DNA of 31,864 nucleotides, taken from IMG/VR virus record IMGVR_UViG_3300032820_000064, positions 1 through 31,864 of that record. One strand, 5' to 3'. The notes beneath the pieces were generated by a model, which searched no databases, was not told the DNA's origin, and saw only the letters and a list, made by a program, of their open reading frames with translations. The position numbers and the translations under genes were made by a program. Position 1 is the first letter of the stretch. Each line of letters opens with the position of its first letter. Of the stretch, positions 6,387 through 16,045 are shown piece after piece. The DNA comes from a virus.

Positions 6387-8272
6387 TACGCCACCGCTCC
6401 CATAGCTCGACCCAAACCAGTCACAAGCTGATAAGCATCATTAATCCCCCGAGGACTCTGATCGTACTCTTCAGTAGTTCGAAGCCAACGAGCAAAATCG
6501 CCACCAGACATCGCAGTCCCCGGCTCCTCACCCTCAACCATCAAACCACCTAACGTCACCGCCATATCCCGATTGCGTCCATCCCACTGCGGCGAATAAC
6601 CCAACACCGAATTGAAAATCCCGTTGTAAGCTCCCACAATTTCAAGTGGAGATTTACCTGCCTCAATTCGAGTAGCCCAAGCAGGGAACAACAAAGCGGC
6701 TTGTTCGATCATCTCATCTTCAACAAGATCAATAGTTGTTTCCCCCGAGAAAAGCTGCTGTGAACGGCGGGCAAGTACTTCCTCATCAGGGTCCATCAAA
6801 TAGCGTCGATAAATATCTTTGATACTTGTTCTGAAAGCCGAAACAGTTCCTCCGGCTGGAGCCCCTTCCCCGAATCCCATGATCTGTTCGCCACCAATGG
6901 TGGTGGCTGTCGTCATAAAATCTAGAAGCTCATTGGGATTGAGTCCCATAAGCCAAACGGTTTTAGCTAACTCTAAGATCTCTGCTTCACCCAAATTGAT
7001 ATTGGCTTGACCGAGTAGTTGTTCGATTTGCTCGACCTGTATAGCTACAAGACTTTTACGTCGTGTAGACCATTCGTCGCCTTCACCTTCGGAAGTCCAC
7101 TGGTATTCTCGGTCGGCTCGGCCTTCTTCGCTGTCTTGGTAGTGGTCTGTTTGGTAGTACAGACCTTTCATCCACTGTTTCTTTTTCTCACTCCCACTTT
7201 CAAGCCCAAGAGGATTTTCTTGGATTAATCCAACTAAATCAACCATTTCGCCGGTCAACGGATGCTCGACAAGAACACTTGGGTTACCCCGCAAGTACTC
7301 AAACATGATGATATCTATATTCGGAGTTACCGCTTCGATTACTTCTTCTAAATCTTGTGCCGGGTTACCAGCCTGACCAGAAATATTTGGATCTTGGACT
7401 TCTATTCCTTCTTCTTCGACAACAAAAGGAGCATCAGTAGGCGGACCTTCGAAACCAACTGTTTCTCCGACCATAACTTCAGGACCACCAGAAACAATAT
7501 TGCCCTGATCGTCATAAACAATGGCCTGAGTACCAAGCCGGTTTTTGATTTCGCCCGTTTGACCAAGGTCAGGGAATGCCTGATTAAACGCAGCTTGGCT
7601 ATTCGGTCCCCAATCCCCGTCAACAGTAACCCCTATATCTTCCTGTAAATCCCTAACAGCATCAGCCCAAATGTCTAGCTGTGGGCCGCTTCCTGTATCT
7701 CCGTCAAGATCAAAGTCATGTCCGTATCGGTCATTAAGTATTTTTTGGACACGAGCTATTTCAGGGTTAATAACATAGCTAAATAACTCGTGGTCGTCGT
7801 CAGCGATTCTCCAATCTTCGTCACCTTCGGAACCAATTAGACCGTCGGCAGCTAAACCGTTAATAGTCTCTTTTGCTATTCGAACAGCGTTATTCCATTC
7901 ACGCCTTTTCGCTGGATCAAAGTTTTCACTCGACGGATGAGTTGACCAGTCCTTAAAGGTGTACCCACGACTTTTGAAAAGCATGGCGAAGCCACGCAAA
8001 TTATTTTCAAAGTCAAGCAACTCTTCTTTTTCTAATCCAAGCCGACGTACACGTTCGTCTTCCAAATCTCCATAGAAGTTGACCATAAAGACGCCGTAAG
8101 AATCGTCTTTGGATTTGTCGTTATAATACTTGTCGTTTATGGCAAACTTTGATTCTTGGTAGGCAATAGCAAGAGCTTCAACTAAATCTTTGTTTCGAAG
8201 ACCCATTTCATACAGGCGAATACCGAGTGTTTCTTCGCCTATATAAACAAGTTCATCTTTAGGTTTATTCAT
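6386..8272 (-). CDS. Virion protein with lysozyme-like and peptidoglycan-binding domains, 628 aa
   Basis: Residues about 28-112 look like a lysozyme or lytic-transglycosylase fold: ALAIAYQESKF places a candidate catalytic Glu at residue 40, DSYGVFMVN (57-65) matches the SxGxxQ/MxN strand, followed by FENNLRGFAMLF and W109. Residues about 175-240 contain a PG_binding_1-like repeat (VRDLQEDIGVTVDGDWGPNS). The remaining 390 residues are acidic and helical, with no recognised domain. Proteins of this type open the cell wall locally while DNA is injected, as distinct from the amidase that lyses the cell at the end. It sits between the 450- and 409-residue genes and is joined to both by one-base overlaps. 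The E-S and SYG motifs are seen; the domain assignment is family knowledge; the ejection role is inference. Confidence 0.68.
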   Translation of the reverse strand: MNKPKDELVYIGEETLGIRLYEMGLRNKDLVEALAIAYQESKFAINDKYYNDKSKDDSYGVFMVNFYGDLEDERVRRLGLEKEELLDFENNLRGFAMLFKSRGYTFKDWSTHPSSENFDPAKRREWNNAVRIAKETINGLAADGLIGSEGDEDWRIADDDHELFSYVINPEIARVQKILNDRYGHDFDLDGDTGSGPQLDIWADAVRDLQEDIGVTVDGDWGPNSQAAFNQAFPDLGQTGEIKNRLGTQAIVYDDQGNIVSGGPEVMVGETVGFEGPPTDAPFVVEEEGIEVQDPNISGQAGNPAQDLEEVIEAVTPNIDIIMFEYLRGNPSVLVEHPLTGEMVDLVGLIQENPLGLESGSEKKKQWMKGLYYQTDHYQDSEEGRADREYQWTSEGEGDEWSTRRKSLVAIQVEQIEQLLGQANINLGEAEILELAKTVWLMGLNPNELLDFMTTATTIGGEQIMGFGEGAPAGGTVSAFRTSIKDIYRRYLMDPDEEVLARRSQQLFSGETTIDLVEDEMIEQAALLFPAWATRIEAGKSPLEIVGAYNGIFNSVLGYSPQWDGRNRDMAVTLGGLMVEGEEPGTAMSGGDFARWLRTTEEYDQSPRGINDAYQLVTGLGRAMGAVA

Positions 8273-9624
8273 CAGACTCTAATTCCCATAATTTCAGCCA
8301 GCATCCCAGCGTCAACTAAATCTTCATTACTAGCAACATCTTCTGCATACTCTTCTTCAATACGTTCACCAAACATTGCCTGTATTTCAGTTTGGCTAAT
8401 GTTTCTCCGACCCATTGTTTCACGCTGAATGTCATCGGTCCACTTTGCGACAAGTGACCGGAACCGAGGATCATCACCACTCTTACCGGTGAGAGAAGCC
8501 ATAACTTGGGATGCGATAGCGTTACCGTAAGCGCTTCCGATCTGGATGACTGCACCAGCGTTCTTTGCTAACTCAAAGATTTGGTCAGAATAATCTTCTA
8601 CTGCTTGGGGATCAGAAACCTCTGGAACGAACTCATCGCCAAGCGTTTGGAATCCACCTTCTGTTACATCTGCAACCGACGCCGCATATTTCCTTAACTG
8701 GATAAATGCAAGACGCACATTTTCCTCGTCATAGATAGCGTCAGGATCGGTAAACATTCTGTCACCGATTGCAGAATACATATACGAAGTATTGCCAGTC
8801 CCCAAAGCTAATCCCTGGGCGATAAGACGCTGATTCTCAGCGGTTTGTCCCTTATAAATTCCGAAAGCATCGTTTACGGTAAACGGGACATCTTCGAGCA
8901 TCGCTGAACTGAAAGCCATACCCAACTCGCTTGGATCTTCCTTCCACCGCAGCGACATATAGTCTTCGCCCATTACCGACTGAAGAATCGGTGACTCAGG
9001 GCGAACCTCAAATATTTCTTCATCTCTAACACCGAGTTGACCTGCAAAGTCACGGGCTGCTATCTCACCAGGATCGACCGGACCTTCGGGAGCGCCCCAC
9101 TCGACCGGAACGAAGATAGCCCATTCTTCAGGTTTAATCTGTGCGTTGATATACGTATCGGGTACTAACGAACGTCCCGATCCTGTTGGGTCTGGAATAC
9201 GTTCTAAGGCAGTACGAGCTTCGCCACGTTCAGGAACGGGAATAACTCGTCCTTGAACATCTTTGGGAATGTCCTCAGGAGCGATTCCAGTTTCTTTCCA
9301 TTCTTCTGCTATGCGATCCGCTGCCGACGGAGTTAATTCAGCTTCTTCCTCAGCTTCGGCGTGCTCACGTTGAAGCTGAGGGATTATACCCTCGTTCCAC
9401 TGTGCCCAAAATCCATTGGGATCTTCTTCTATAAGTTCTTCCCGGCCTTCAAATGAGAGATTGTCCCAAAATTCCAGCAACCATACCTTTAACGATTCTT
9501 TGTCTTCCTCACTAATATCTGGGCGTTCGAAAACGACACCTTCACGAAAAATTCTAGAAAAAGTGCGACCGAGAAAACTTACTAATCGCTTATAGCCAGG
9601 AGTCCAGTCTTTATCGTCAGCCAT
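8272..9624 (-). CDS. Virion-block protein of unknown function, 450 aa
   Basis: A strongly acidic protein. The N-terminal 150 residues hold many Glu/Asp-rich helices (EEDPNGFWAQWNEG, HAEAEEEAEL), followed by a Pro-rich linker and a region with FVPVEWGAPEGPVDPGE. The C-terminal half (about 250-440) is helical and alanine-rich. No enzymatic motif, signal or membrane segment is evident. It overlaps its neighbours on both sides by a single base, which ties it to the giant upstream protein and the lysozyme-domain protein, most likely as a set of internal or ejection proteins made together. The family was not recognised. Confidence 0.6.
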   Translation of the reverse strand: MADDKDWTPGYKRLVSFLGRTFSRIFREGVVFERPDISEEDKESLKVWLLEFWDNLSFEGREELIEEDPNGFWAQWNEGIIPQLQREHAEAEEEAELTPSAADRIAEEWKETGIAPEDIPKDVQGRVIPVPERGEARTALERIPDPTGSGRSLVPDTYINAQIKPEEWAIFVPVEWGAPEGPVDPGEIAARDFAGQLGVRDEEIFEVRPESPILQSVMGEDYMSLRWKEDPSELGMAFSSAMLEDVPFTVNDAFGIYKGQTAENQRLIAQGLALGTGNTSYMYSAIGDRMFTDPDAIYDEENVRLAFIQLRKYAASVADVTEGGFQTLGDEFVPEVSDPQAVEDYSDQIFELAKNAGAVIQIGSAYGNAIASQVMASLTGKSGDDPRFRSLVAKWTDDIQRETMGRRNISQTEIQAMFGERIEEEYAEDVASNEDLVDAGMLAEIMGIRV

Positions 9625-12600
9625 TATGTTTCCCTTGAAGGAAGATTATTTACGGAAATTGTGTCCATGTTACTAAAATACCTGTCATATATAGAACCGA
9701 AGTCGGGCCAACTCAACACATGCAAAACCCAGACATCCCATTCTTGACGTAGATCTTGGTTCCCGGAGTAACTTAAACGCAGATAGTTGCGGTTATCCGA
9801 CGATTCGGCACGGCGAAGCATGTCGTATGCAATTTTGTCATGCATATTAATAAATTTCGCTATCTGAGGAGTCTCAGGTCGATATGCAAATTCGGGGTCA
9901 GAGAGAAGATCTCTAAACCCTTGCAGTACTTTGCGTTGGGTTTCTGGTTGCCCAAACGTGTTGAAATCTTCAAGCCATTGTGAGTTGCGACCCCCGAGAT
10001 CTTCGACAAAAGTTCGGCGTTGTTGCCACAAATCAAAGTTTGAGTTAGCCAACAGGCTTGATGAGCCTCCGCCCTGTGCTCTTAGTCGTAACTGGTTATC
10101 CATTGAGTTTCTGAACACTCGCCACTCACGCCAACCCATACTTCGAGATGCATCTGTAAGAATGCCGGACGGGTTCATGTAATCTCGGCGGCCTTCTCGT
10201 TCTTCAAGTTCCGCAACAGCACGGTTATATTTGAATTGAATGTCGATTGCGCCTACTTCGCCTTTAACAAACGCCGCTAATTCTGGGTGTTCGTCAATAA
10301 ACTCTTGATGTTTCTTATAGTTTGCGTGTCCTTCAAGAGTTCCGGCTCGCACTTGGTCTGCCATTGTGGTTCGGGCAGTAAACGCCCACAAATCTGGATG
10401 GTTTTCTAACAGCCATGCGTCAGCTATTTCAGGACTATGTTCTTCCTGTACTCGCCAAAACTCGGAGATAATTCCCCAGTAAGGTGACTGTTGCCGAAAC
10501 GAAACCGGGACAGCAATGGAACGCAGCATCCTAATTCCGTAGATTGCTTTAGTCCGACGTTCGACTTCGGCCTCAAAGTCGGCGTGCGCTTCGGGTGTAT
10601 CAGGTAGGTCAATGCCTTGCTCAGTGTATTGGGTAATCATGTCTTGGGTAACTCGGGCAGCAGTTTTAGCTCTACCCTCATCGGTCATACCAGCGGCTTT
10701 GGCCCCATTACGAACCCATGACGGTGTGTGAGCATTAAGAAAACGACGAGTAACATCTTCACCCTCAACAAATCCGTAAGGCAACATCCAACCAAGAGCG
10801 TCGTCAAATTCGGGGTTCTTTACGATAAGTTCTGAAGCACCGAAAGAAACAAGTGGCCCGAATCCTGGCAGCGCCCCAATCATTGAAGCCGACTTCAGGT
10901 TAAGATCAATATCTTCGTTTGCTAGATGCGAAAGTGGGCCAAATAGTTTCATACTGCCAATGGTTGCATCCATAAATTTAGGTACCTGGATAACAACTCT
11001 GGATTGACCGTTTTCGTCCTCGCCTGTTATCAGACCCCAGCCTCGTAGTGCACGTGAAACGAACACAGGGTTTTCGCCTGTAAGCCCAATCCAACGTGAC
11101 GCAACTTCTTGCCACGCCCCGAGGAATGGAAACAGTTCAGTAGCGATTTCTTCGAAGCGGGTTCGGTCGGCAAGTTCGTAGAGAATCTTTTTGGTTTCAG
11201 CAAGCGCATAGCGGCGTGCTCGCTGCGACATTTCTTGTATCGCATCACCGCTCACACGATATTTACCGTTAGGTAGACGGAATCGTTGCATCTCGATTGC
11301 CATCGCACGTTCGTAGGCTGCCTCAAACATGGTGCCACGTGAGAGTGTGTCTTCGACCATCGTCATATTTTCGAACCAGTTATCCGTCACTGTTCGAATT
11401 ATTTCTTTTGTTCGTTCAATCTGTGTCCCGGTTTTGAGCCCGTCGAGATATGACGAATCGGTTACGGTTTTGCCAAAGTCGATCATGGGAGTTACACGTT
11501 CCACAAATGCCGGATTATTTATGGCTTGAAGTCCGTCAGCGTCGATTTGGGCAGCGAAGTTTCGGATGCGCCCAATCATGGAAATTTCCTGCACTCGTGT
11601 AGCAGCTTTAGAAACCGCCCGGCTTCCGTGCAGATGAGCAGCTTCGTCAACGTGTTCGAGGACCGCTAAGGCGGTTACTTGACCGGCAGTAGTAGCTGAG
11701 GAAATATCGGCCATGTCTCCGCTTTTTATAGCGGCGGCGAGCATTTCGTCGCTTTCAGCGGCCATTCTGTCAACAACCGGCTGCATGTCACGAGCCCATC
11801 TGACATCATTGCCTCTAGCTAACTGTTGACGCACAACAGCAAATTCGGGAATATTAGGAACTAAACTATTAGCCTCGTAGCGGGTACGGCGGATCAGTTC
11901 CATGCGCCCTTCGGGAGTACGAAACTCTTCGGGAAGTTTACCGAGAACACGACGCCCGTCGGTACTTAACCACTCGAACACTTCGTCATCAGTGCGGCCT
12001 AGCCATTGTTGACGCCAGAAGTCACGCTCGGGAACCTGGCCTGCTGGACCAGGACTTGATGCGTGGTGGCCCATGAACTCGTCCCAGGCACGAACAAACG
12101 CTTCAGCTTCATATGCTAATTCGATATTATATTGGTGAGTTTGGTCCCACTGTTCGTTACGACGAACCGCAGCATTTGTGTCGGACCAGATCGTACGACG
12201 AGTCGGGTTTGCGCTATTAGACCGTTCAGTAATGGCCCGTATCTGAGGATTATCGCCCCACGCATTTGGGATCGCATTGGAGCCAAGCATTGACTGGCCG
12301 TAACCAATATCGCCCAAAAGTTCTGCGGCTTCATCAAAACGTCCGGCCAGTTCCGGGCTCTCTTTCCGAAAGTTTTCAACGACCATTCGTTGATACTCGG
12401 TGACGCCTTCGGAACGAGCCATCAACAATTTGGCTGCTTCATGTCGATCCCGTTTTGCTTGTCCGAGTACTTCGGCAAGCGTCGAGTCTTCACCCAACTT
12501 GGCAACTTCTTCGGGAGTCATCAAATTAAGGTCGATAACACTACGATCGTCAAGTCCTGCGAGCATTGCTCGTTCGGCTTGCTCAATTTCGTCAAGCATA

Positions 12601-15600
12601 TGTGAAGCGTCGAATAGTAATTGTTGGCCGTAACCTTCAGCGATCTGGCGTCGAACTAACAACACCTGACTTTTACGTGCATAAAGCGAGTACAGAGATC
12701 CTGCGGCTGCGGCTCCGACGGGGCCAGCGAAGAAAAGGCCTGCGCCTGTCATATATGCGGTGCGCCGGTGTTGGCGTCCTCTAGCGTATTCGTCCTTGAC
12801 GACACTTTCGAACAAATCGTTGTAACTGACTTCTGCGGTTTCGTTATATCGACGTACACGATCAACAAATGACATATCAGTAATATCTGTGCCTGCTCTA
12901 GTCAACACTTCGTCAACTTTTTGGAGAACAATACCTTGGACATCGGCTCCGGCACGTTGCAACCAGCGAGCACGAAGCGTATCCATCCGATTTCCAAAAC
13001 CGGCAAGGGATTCCATTACTCCAAGGTGTGCGAAGTTACGCAGCATGGAGTCAAGATTGACGACCATTTGCCAGCGTGGAGTGAGAAGAACTCCTCGTTT
13101 CCATGCGGTACTTATCATGCGTCGTGCTGCCATGACTTTGGCACGCTCGGCAGCGACACTAACTTTCTGAGGTCCGGTAGCTGTCGGAACAGTTTTGAGA
13201 TCTCCTTCAACCATCTTGACATAACGATCAAGTAGGTCATAGCGCGGAACAAGTTGTGCTTTACGCATCTGGCTGGGGCTAATAGGAATACGATTGACTA
13301 TCGTTTCACCTTTACTTTGTTCCCAGATAACCTCGGTATAGTCCACGTTTCCATAGCCACGAGCTATTTGTTCATCGGCGGCTTTATTAACAAGCTCTTT
13401 GGCATCGACGATTTGACCATTGAGAATTTGTCGGAGGTCCTTATCGGTTAGCTTTGCTATTTCGCCAGTAGTTTTATCGACAATCGGACCTAACTGTTCG
13501 ACAATCGTGTTATTGATTTTTTCTACAACGTCGTCGAAATGTTGTTGAAGTGCAATCTTGTCATCCGACTTATTGAGAAATTCTATGAGTACATCGTCTA
13601 CACTTAGACCGGCTACATCTAAAATATTTACACGACTAGCGTCAGGACGCCACGGGATTGTAGTGGCTTGTGGCGCTGCGATGCGTTCGACATCTCGTAG
13701 CATTCGTTCAACTTGGACATAGGCAAGGCTTGGTTGTTGTAGGTCGATAATGTTTTGGGCGACCTTTTCTACAACCATGCGGACAGCGTTGGTGCCCATT
13801 ATGTTGCGATATGTGCCTGACTTTTCAAAGAATGTTTTGGCTTTATAGCCGAGCCGATTCATTGGACCGAGATAGGGAAGTTGCTGGTCAATAAGCGGTG
13901 GAATATCATGCATTGACAAGATTTCGTCGGCTGCTGCTTTCACTACTCCGCCACCGATTTCTGTGGCATATTTATCGAGAATGAGGGGATTAGAGAAACC
14001 GTTTGGAGTTTCTTTTTTTAAGGTTTCGACGAGTAGATTCTTTAGTGACAGTGTTGCATTCCACGGCATGTTAGAAAGCTGCTGTAGGTCTGTCCACATG
14101 TCGTTAAATTCTGTAGTGCCAGGTTTCGGTGATGCGAAGCCGGGACTATCTATTGATCCAGCTAGCCCCCTGATTCCTGTTTCCCCTTCAGCTAATGCAT
14201 CTGAAACAACAGACATAACATTGTCCATAAGTTCAGGATTTTTGTTTAATAGTGCCTGTTGTTGTACCCCGAGTGCTTGTGCCTGTGCATCAAGATTGCT
14301 GACTTCTTCTAAATCGTTAGAGTTTTTGCTACGTCGTTCTAACTCACCGATTTCATTACCTAAACGTTTCATTTCGTCAAAGAGTGCTCGCCCACCACCG
14401 ATGTTGTCTATTTGGAACATGATCGCTGAGATCAATCGAGCTTGACGTTCGATAGCTGGGAATCCGCCTGGACCGGCTAACGCTAATTTGAATAGGTTGT
14501 CAAACGGCAACCAACTTGCATTAGTGACTGGTCCGTCGCCTACAACTTTGGCGACTGTGCGACCCCACGTATACATATCTTCGGCGGGTCGATCCCAGCC
14601 TCTACCGAGGCGTCCTTCTTTGCCTGCGTCGATAAATGCTTTCCCGAAGTTATCTTCGAAAACCGCTGGCGGCGCATCTCGCCCAACTTTTGTCCGGGTT
14701 TCTTCAGCTATGTTCCAGATCTGTTCACGAAAAACATCAAAGCCTTGACTGTTGATTACTTCGCTAATAGTGGGAGCTATTGGTTCGTCAAGGAACGTTG
14801 GCCGGTAACTCCAGTTTTCCCAAAACTCTTCGTCACGTAACCGTTGCTGACCTTTACGTGTGGGTTTCGCTGGCCGAAACTCGAATGGTGCGAGACTTGT
14901 TTGCAACATATTCGGGTCATAAACACCGGTCGCTTTGTAGGTTTCTTTGGCTCGCCGCATTGCGTAACCCCAGCGTGCACCTCTAGCGAGAAGATACGCA
15001 GGATCGAGCCCTATATTCATGGCGAAGTCAAAAACACCAGAGGTAACAAAATACCAGTTAGTCCCCTGAGCTTCCTGAAGGGCTTTGGGATCAAGAATAT
15101 CTACATGGAAAATGGATAACGCTAATGCTTGGCCTGCGCTTCGACTATTGGTTACGTCCCATGCTTGTTTATAGGTTTGGGCGTTGTAAAGTTTCGATTC
15201 GCCAGTCGGAATTAGCTGCTCGACAAGATTTATGCCACGCTCAAAAACACTGTCACCTTCTTGTATCGCTGAGGACACCATTCGCTCGACCGTAAACAAT
15301 GCCCCGACTGGGCGGTCAATAACATTTTTGTAGGCAAACTGCATACCCGTCATAAACGGATCCCAAATAAGTTGGCTGAACGGATCACGCACACGACCGG
15401 GTAGGGCACCTATTGGTGCACCGATTATGCCTTCAGGCCCAAGTAACGCACTTGCAACATTTTTTTCTCCGGTCCCAGTATCGGATTCCATACCCATGAT
15501 GTTGTCTTTCCAAGACTCGATCAGAGCATCTATGGGATTAACCTGTTTTACAGTATGCACCGCTGCGTCGAAAAAGAAATCGGCGGCTTGTGCTCCAAGG

Positions 15601-15647
15601 TCAAACGGAGCATCGACAATTTTGTCGAGGCGTTCGCTGAAACTCAT
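9624..15647 (-). CDS. Giant internal virion or DNA-ejection protein, 2007 aa
   Basis: The largest gene, about one fifth of the window. It is mainly helical throughout, with a predicted coiled coil near residues 420-470 (ELERRSKNSNDLEEVSNLDA). Near residues 960-990 is a Gly/Ala/Phe-rich hydrophobic stretch (GAGLFFAGPVGAAAAGSLYS) long enough to cross a membrane. A second apolar region lies near 1610-1640 (GALPGFGPLVSFGASEL). I found neither the T7-type RNA polymerase motifs of N4 virion polymerase nor a clear peptidase or transglycosylase motif. In podoviruses such proteins sit in the capsid core and form a channel during injection; this is inference from size, membrane-like segment and position. 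It starts four bases inside the 133-residue gene (ATGA) and ends in a one-base overlap with the 450-residue gene. Confidence 0.65.
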   Translation of the reverse strand: MSFSERLDKIVDAPFDLGAQAADFFFDAAVHTVKQVNPIDALIESWKDNIMGMESDTGTGEKNVASALLGPEGIIGAPIGALPGRVRDPFSQLIWDPFMTGMQFAYKNVIDRPVGALFTVERMVSSAIQEGDSVFERGINLVEQLIPTGESKLYNAQTYKQAWDVTNSRSAGQALALSIFHVDILDPKALQEAQGTNWYFVTSGVFDFAMNIGLDPAYLLARGARWGYAMRRAKETYKATGVYDPNMLQTSLAPFEFRPAKPTRKGQQRLRDEEFWENWSYRPTFLDEPIAPTISEVINSQGFDVFREQIWNIAEETRTKVGRDAPPAVFEDNFGKAFIDAGKEGRLGRGWDRPAEDMYTWGRTVAKVVGDGPVTNASWLPFDNLFKLALAGPGGFPAIERQARLISAIMFQIDNIGGGRALFDEMKRLGNEIGELERRSKNSNDLEEVSNLDAQAQALGVQQQALLNKNPELMDNVMSVVSDALAEGETGIRGLAGSIDSPGFASPKPGTTEFNDMWTDLQQLSNMPWNATLSLKNLLVETLKKETPNGFSNPLILDKYATEIGGGVVKAAADEILSMHDIPPLIDQQLPYLGPMNRLGYKAKTFFEKSGTYRNIMGTNAVRMVVEKVAQNIIDLQQPSLAYVQVERMLRDVERIAAPQATTIPWRPDASRVNILDVAGLSVDDVLIEFLNKSDDKIALQQHFDDVVEKINNTIVEQLGPIVDKTTGEIAKLTDKDLRQILNGQIVDAKELVNKAADEQIARGYGNVDYTEVIWEQSKGETIVNRIPISPSQMRKAQLVPRYDLLDRYVKMVEGDLKTVPTATGPQKVSVAAERAKVMAARRMISTAWKRGVLLTPRWQMVVNLDSMLRNFAHLGVMESLAGFGNRMDTLRARWLQRAGADVQGIVLQKVDEVLTRAGTDITDMSFVDRVRRYNETAEVSYNDLFESVVKDEYARGRQHRRTAYMTGAGLFFAGPVGAAAAGSLYSLYARKSQVLLVRRQIAEGYGQQLLFDASHMLDEIEQAERAMLAGLDDRSVIDLNLMTPEEVAKLGEDSTLAEVLGQAKRDRHEAAKLLMARSEGVTEYQRMVVENFRKESPELAGRFDEAAELLGDIGYGQSMLGSNAIPNAWGDNPQIRAITERSNSANPTRRTIWSDTNAAVRRNEQWDQTHQYNIELAYEAEAFVRAWDEFMGHHASSPGPAGQVPERDFWRQQWLGRTDDEVFEWLSTDGRRVLGKLPEEFRTPEGRMELIRRTRYEANSLVPNIPEFAVVRQQLARGNDVRWARDMQPVVDRMAAESDEMLAAAIKSGDMADISSATTAGQVTALAVLEHVDEAAHLHGSRAVSKAATRVQEISMIGRIRNFAAQIDADGLQAINNPAFVERVTPMIDFGKTVTDSSYLDGLKTGTQIERTKEIIRTVTDNWFENMTMVEDTLSRGTMFEAAYERAMAIEMQRFRLPNGKYRVSGDAIQEMSQRARRYALAETKKILYELADRTRFEEIATELFPFLGAWQEVASRWIGLTGENPVFVSRALRGWGLITGEDENGQSRVVIQVPKFMDATIGSMKLFGPLSHLANEDIDLNLKSASMIGALPGFGPLVSFGASELIVKNPEFDDALGWMLPYGFVEGEDVTRRFLNAHTPSWVRNGAKAAGMTDEGRAKTAARVTQDMITQYTEQGIDLPDTPEAHADFEAEVERRTKAIYGIRMLRSIAVPVSFRQQSPYWGIISEFWRVQEEHSPEIADAWLLENHPDLWAFTARTTMADQVRAGTLEGHANYKKHQEFIDEHPELAAFVKGEVGAIDIQFKYNRAVAELEEREGRRDYMNPSGILTDASRSMGWREWRVFRNSMDNQLRLRAQGGGSSSLLANSNFDLWQQRRTFVEDLGGRNSQWLEDFNTFGQPETQRKVLQGFRDLLSDPEFAYRPETPQIAKFINMHDKIAYDMLRRAESSDNRNYLRLSYSGNQDLRQEWDVWVLHVLSWPDFGSIYDRYFSNMDTISVNNLPSRET

Positions 15648-16045
15648 GGCAACGGTTCATATTTAGCCGGAATAAAGTTTTCCATACGTCGCACAAACTC
15701 ACGAAGTTTGGGGTCAGAATAAGCATTGTTAGCTGTGACATACATCATGTGTAACGCTGGCGCAATAAGTCGTGCACGTTCAGGGGGAAGATCAGGAACC
15801 GCTTCGTCTATTACGGAAGGTGTAGCCCCAATGTCTTCCATGACACGTTCTGTTGGACGAAAAGGATTGCCACGACCTCCAACCGTTTCACGTCGTTGGG
15901 GACGAGTGGGAAGATTCGTTGGAGCAGTTTCGTCAGGTAACGGAATAATCTGTTGTGCGGCTTCTTGCTGCCCAGCCCGACCATATTCTTGTCCGGTAGC
16001 TGTTTGAACAGCCTGTCCTTTTTGGCCCATTCCTGTTCGTGGCAT
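15644..16045 (-). CDS. Small protein between portal and giant virion protein, 133 aa
   Basis: The first 65 residues are rich in Gln, Gly, Pro and Arg and are probably disordered. The remainder (about 70-130) is helical with MMYVTANNAYSDPKLREFVRRM. No known domain is recognised. It starts in a TAATG overlap with the portal stop and overlaps the giant protein by ATGA, so it is made in the same translational chain. A head-tail adaptor or assembly factor would fit the position, but there is no sequence evidence for it. Confidence 0.6.
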   Translation of the reverse strand: MPRTGMGQKGQAVQTATGQEYGRAGQQEAAQQIIPLPDETAPTNLPTRPQRRETVGGRGNPFRPTERVMEDIGATPSVIDEAVPDLPPERARLIAPALHMMYVTANNAYSDPKLREFVRRMENFIPAKYEPLP

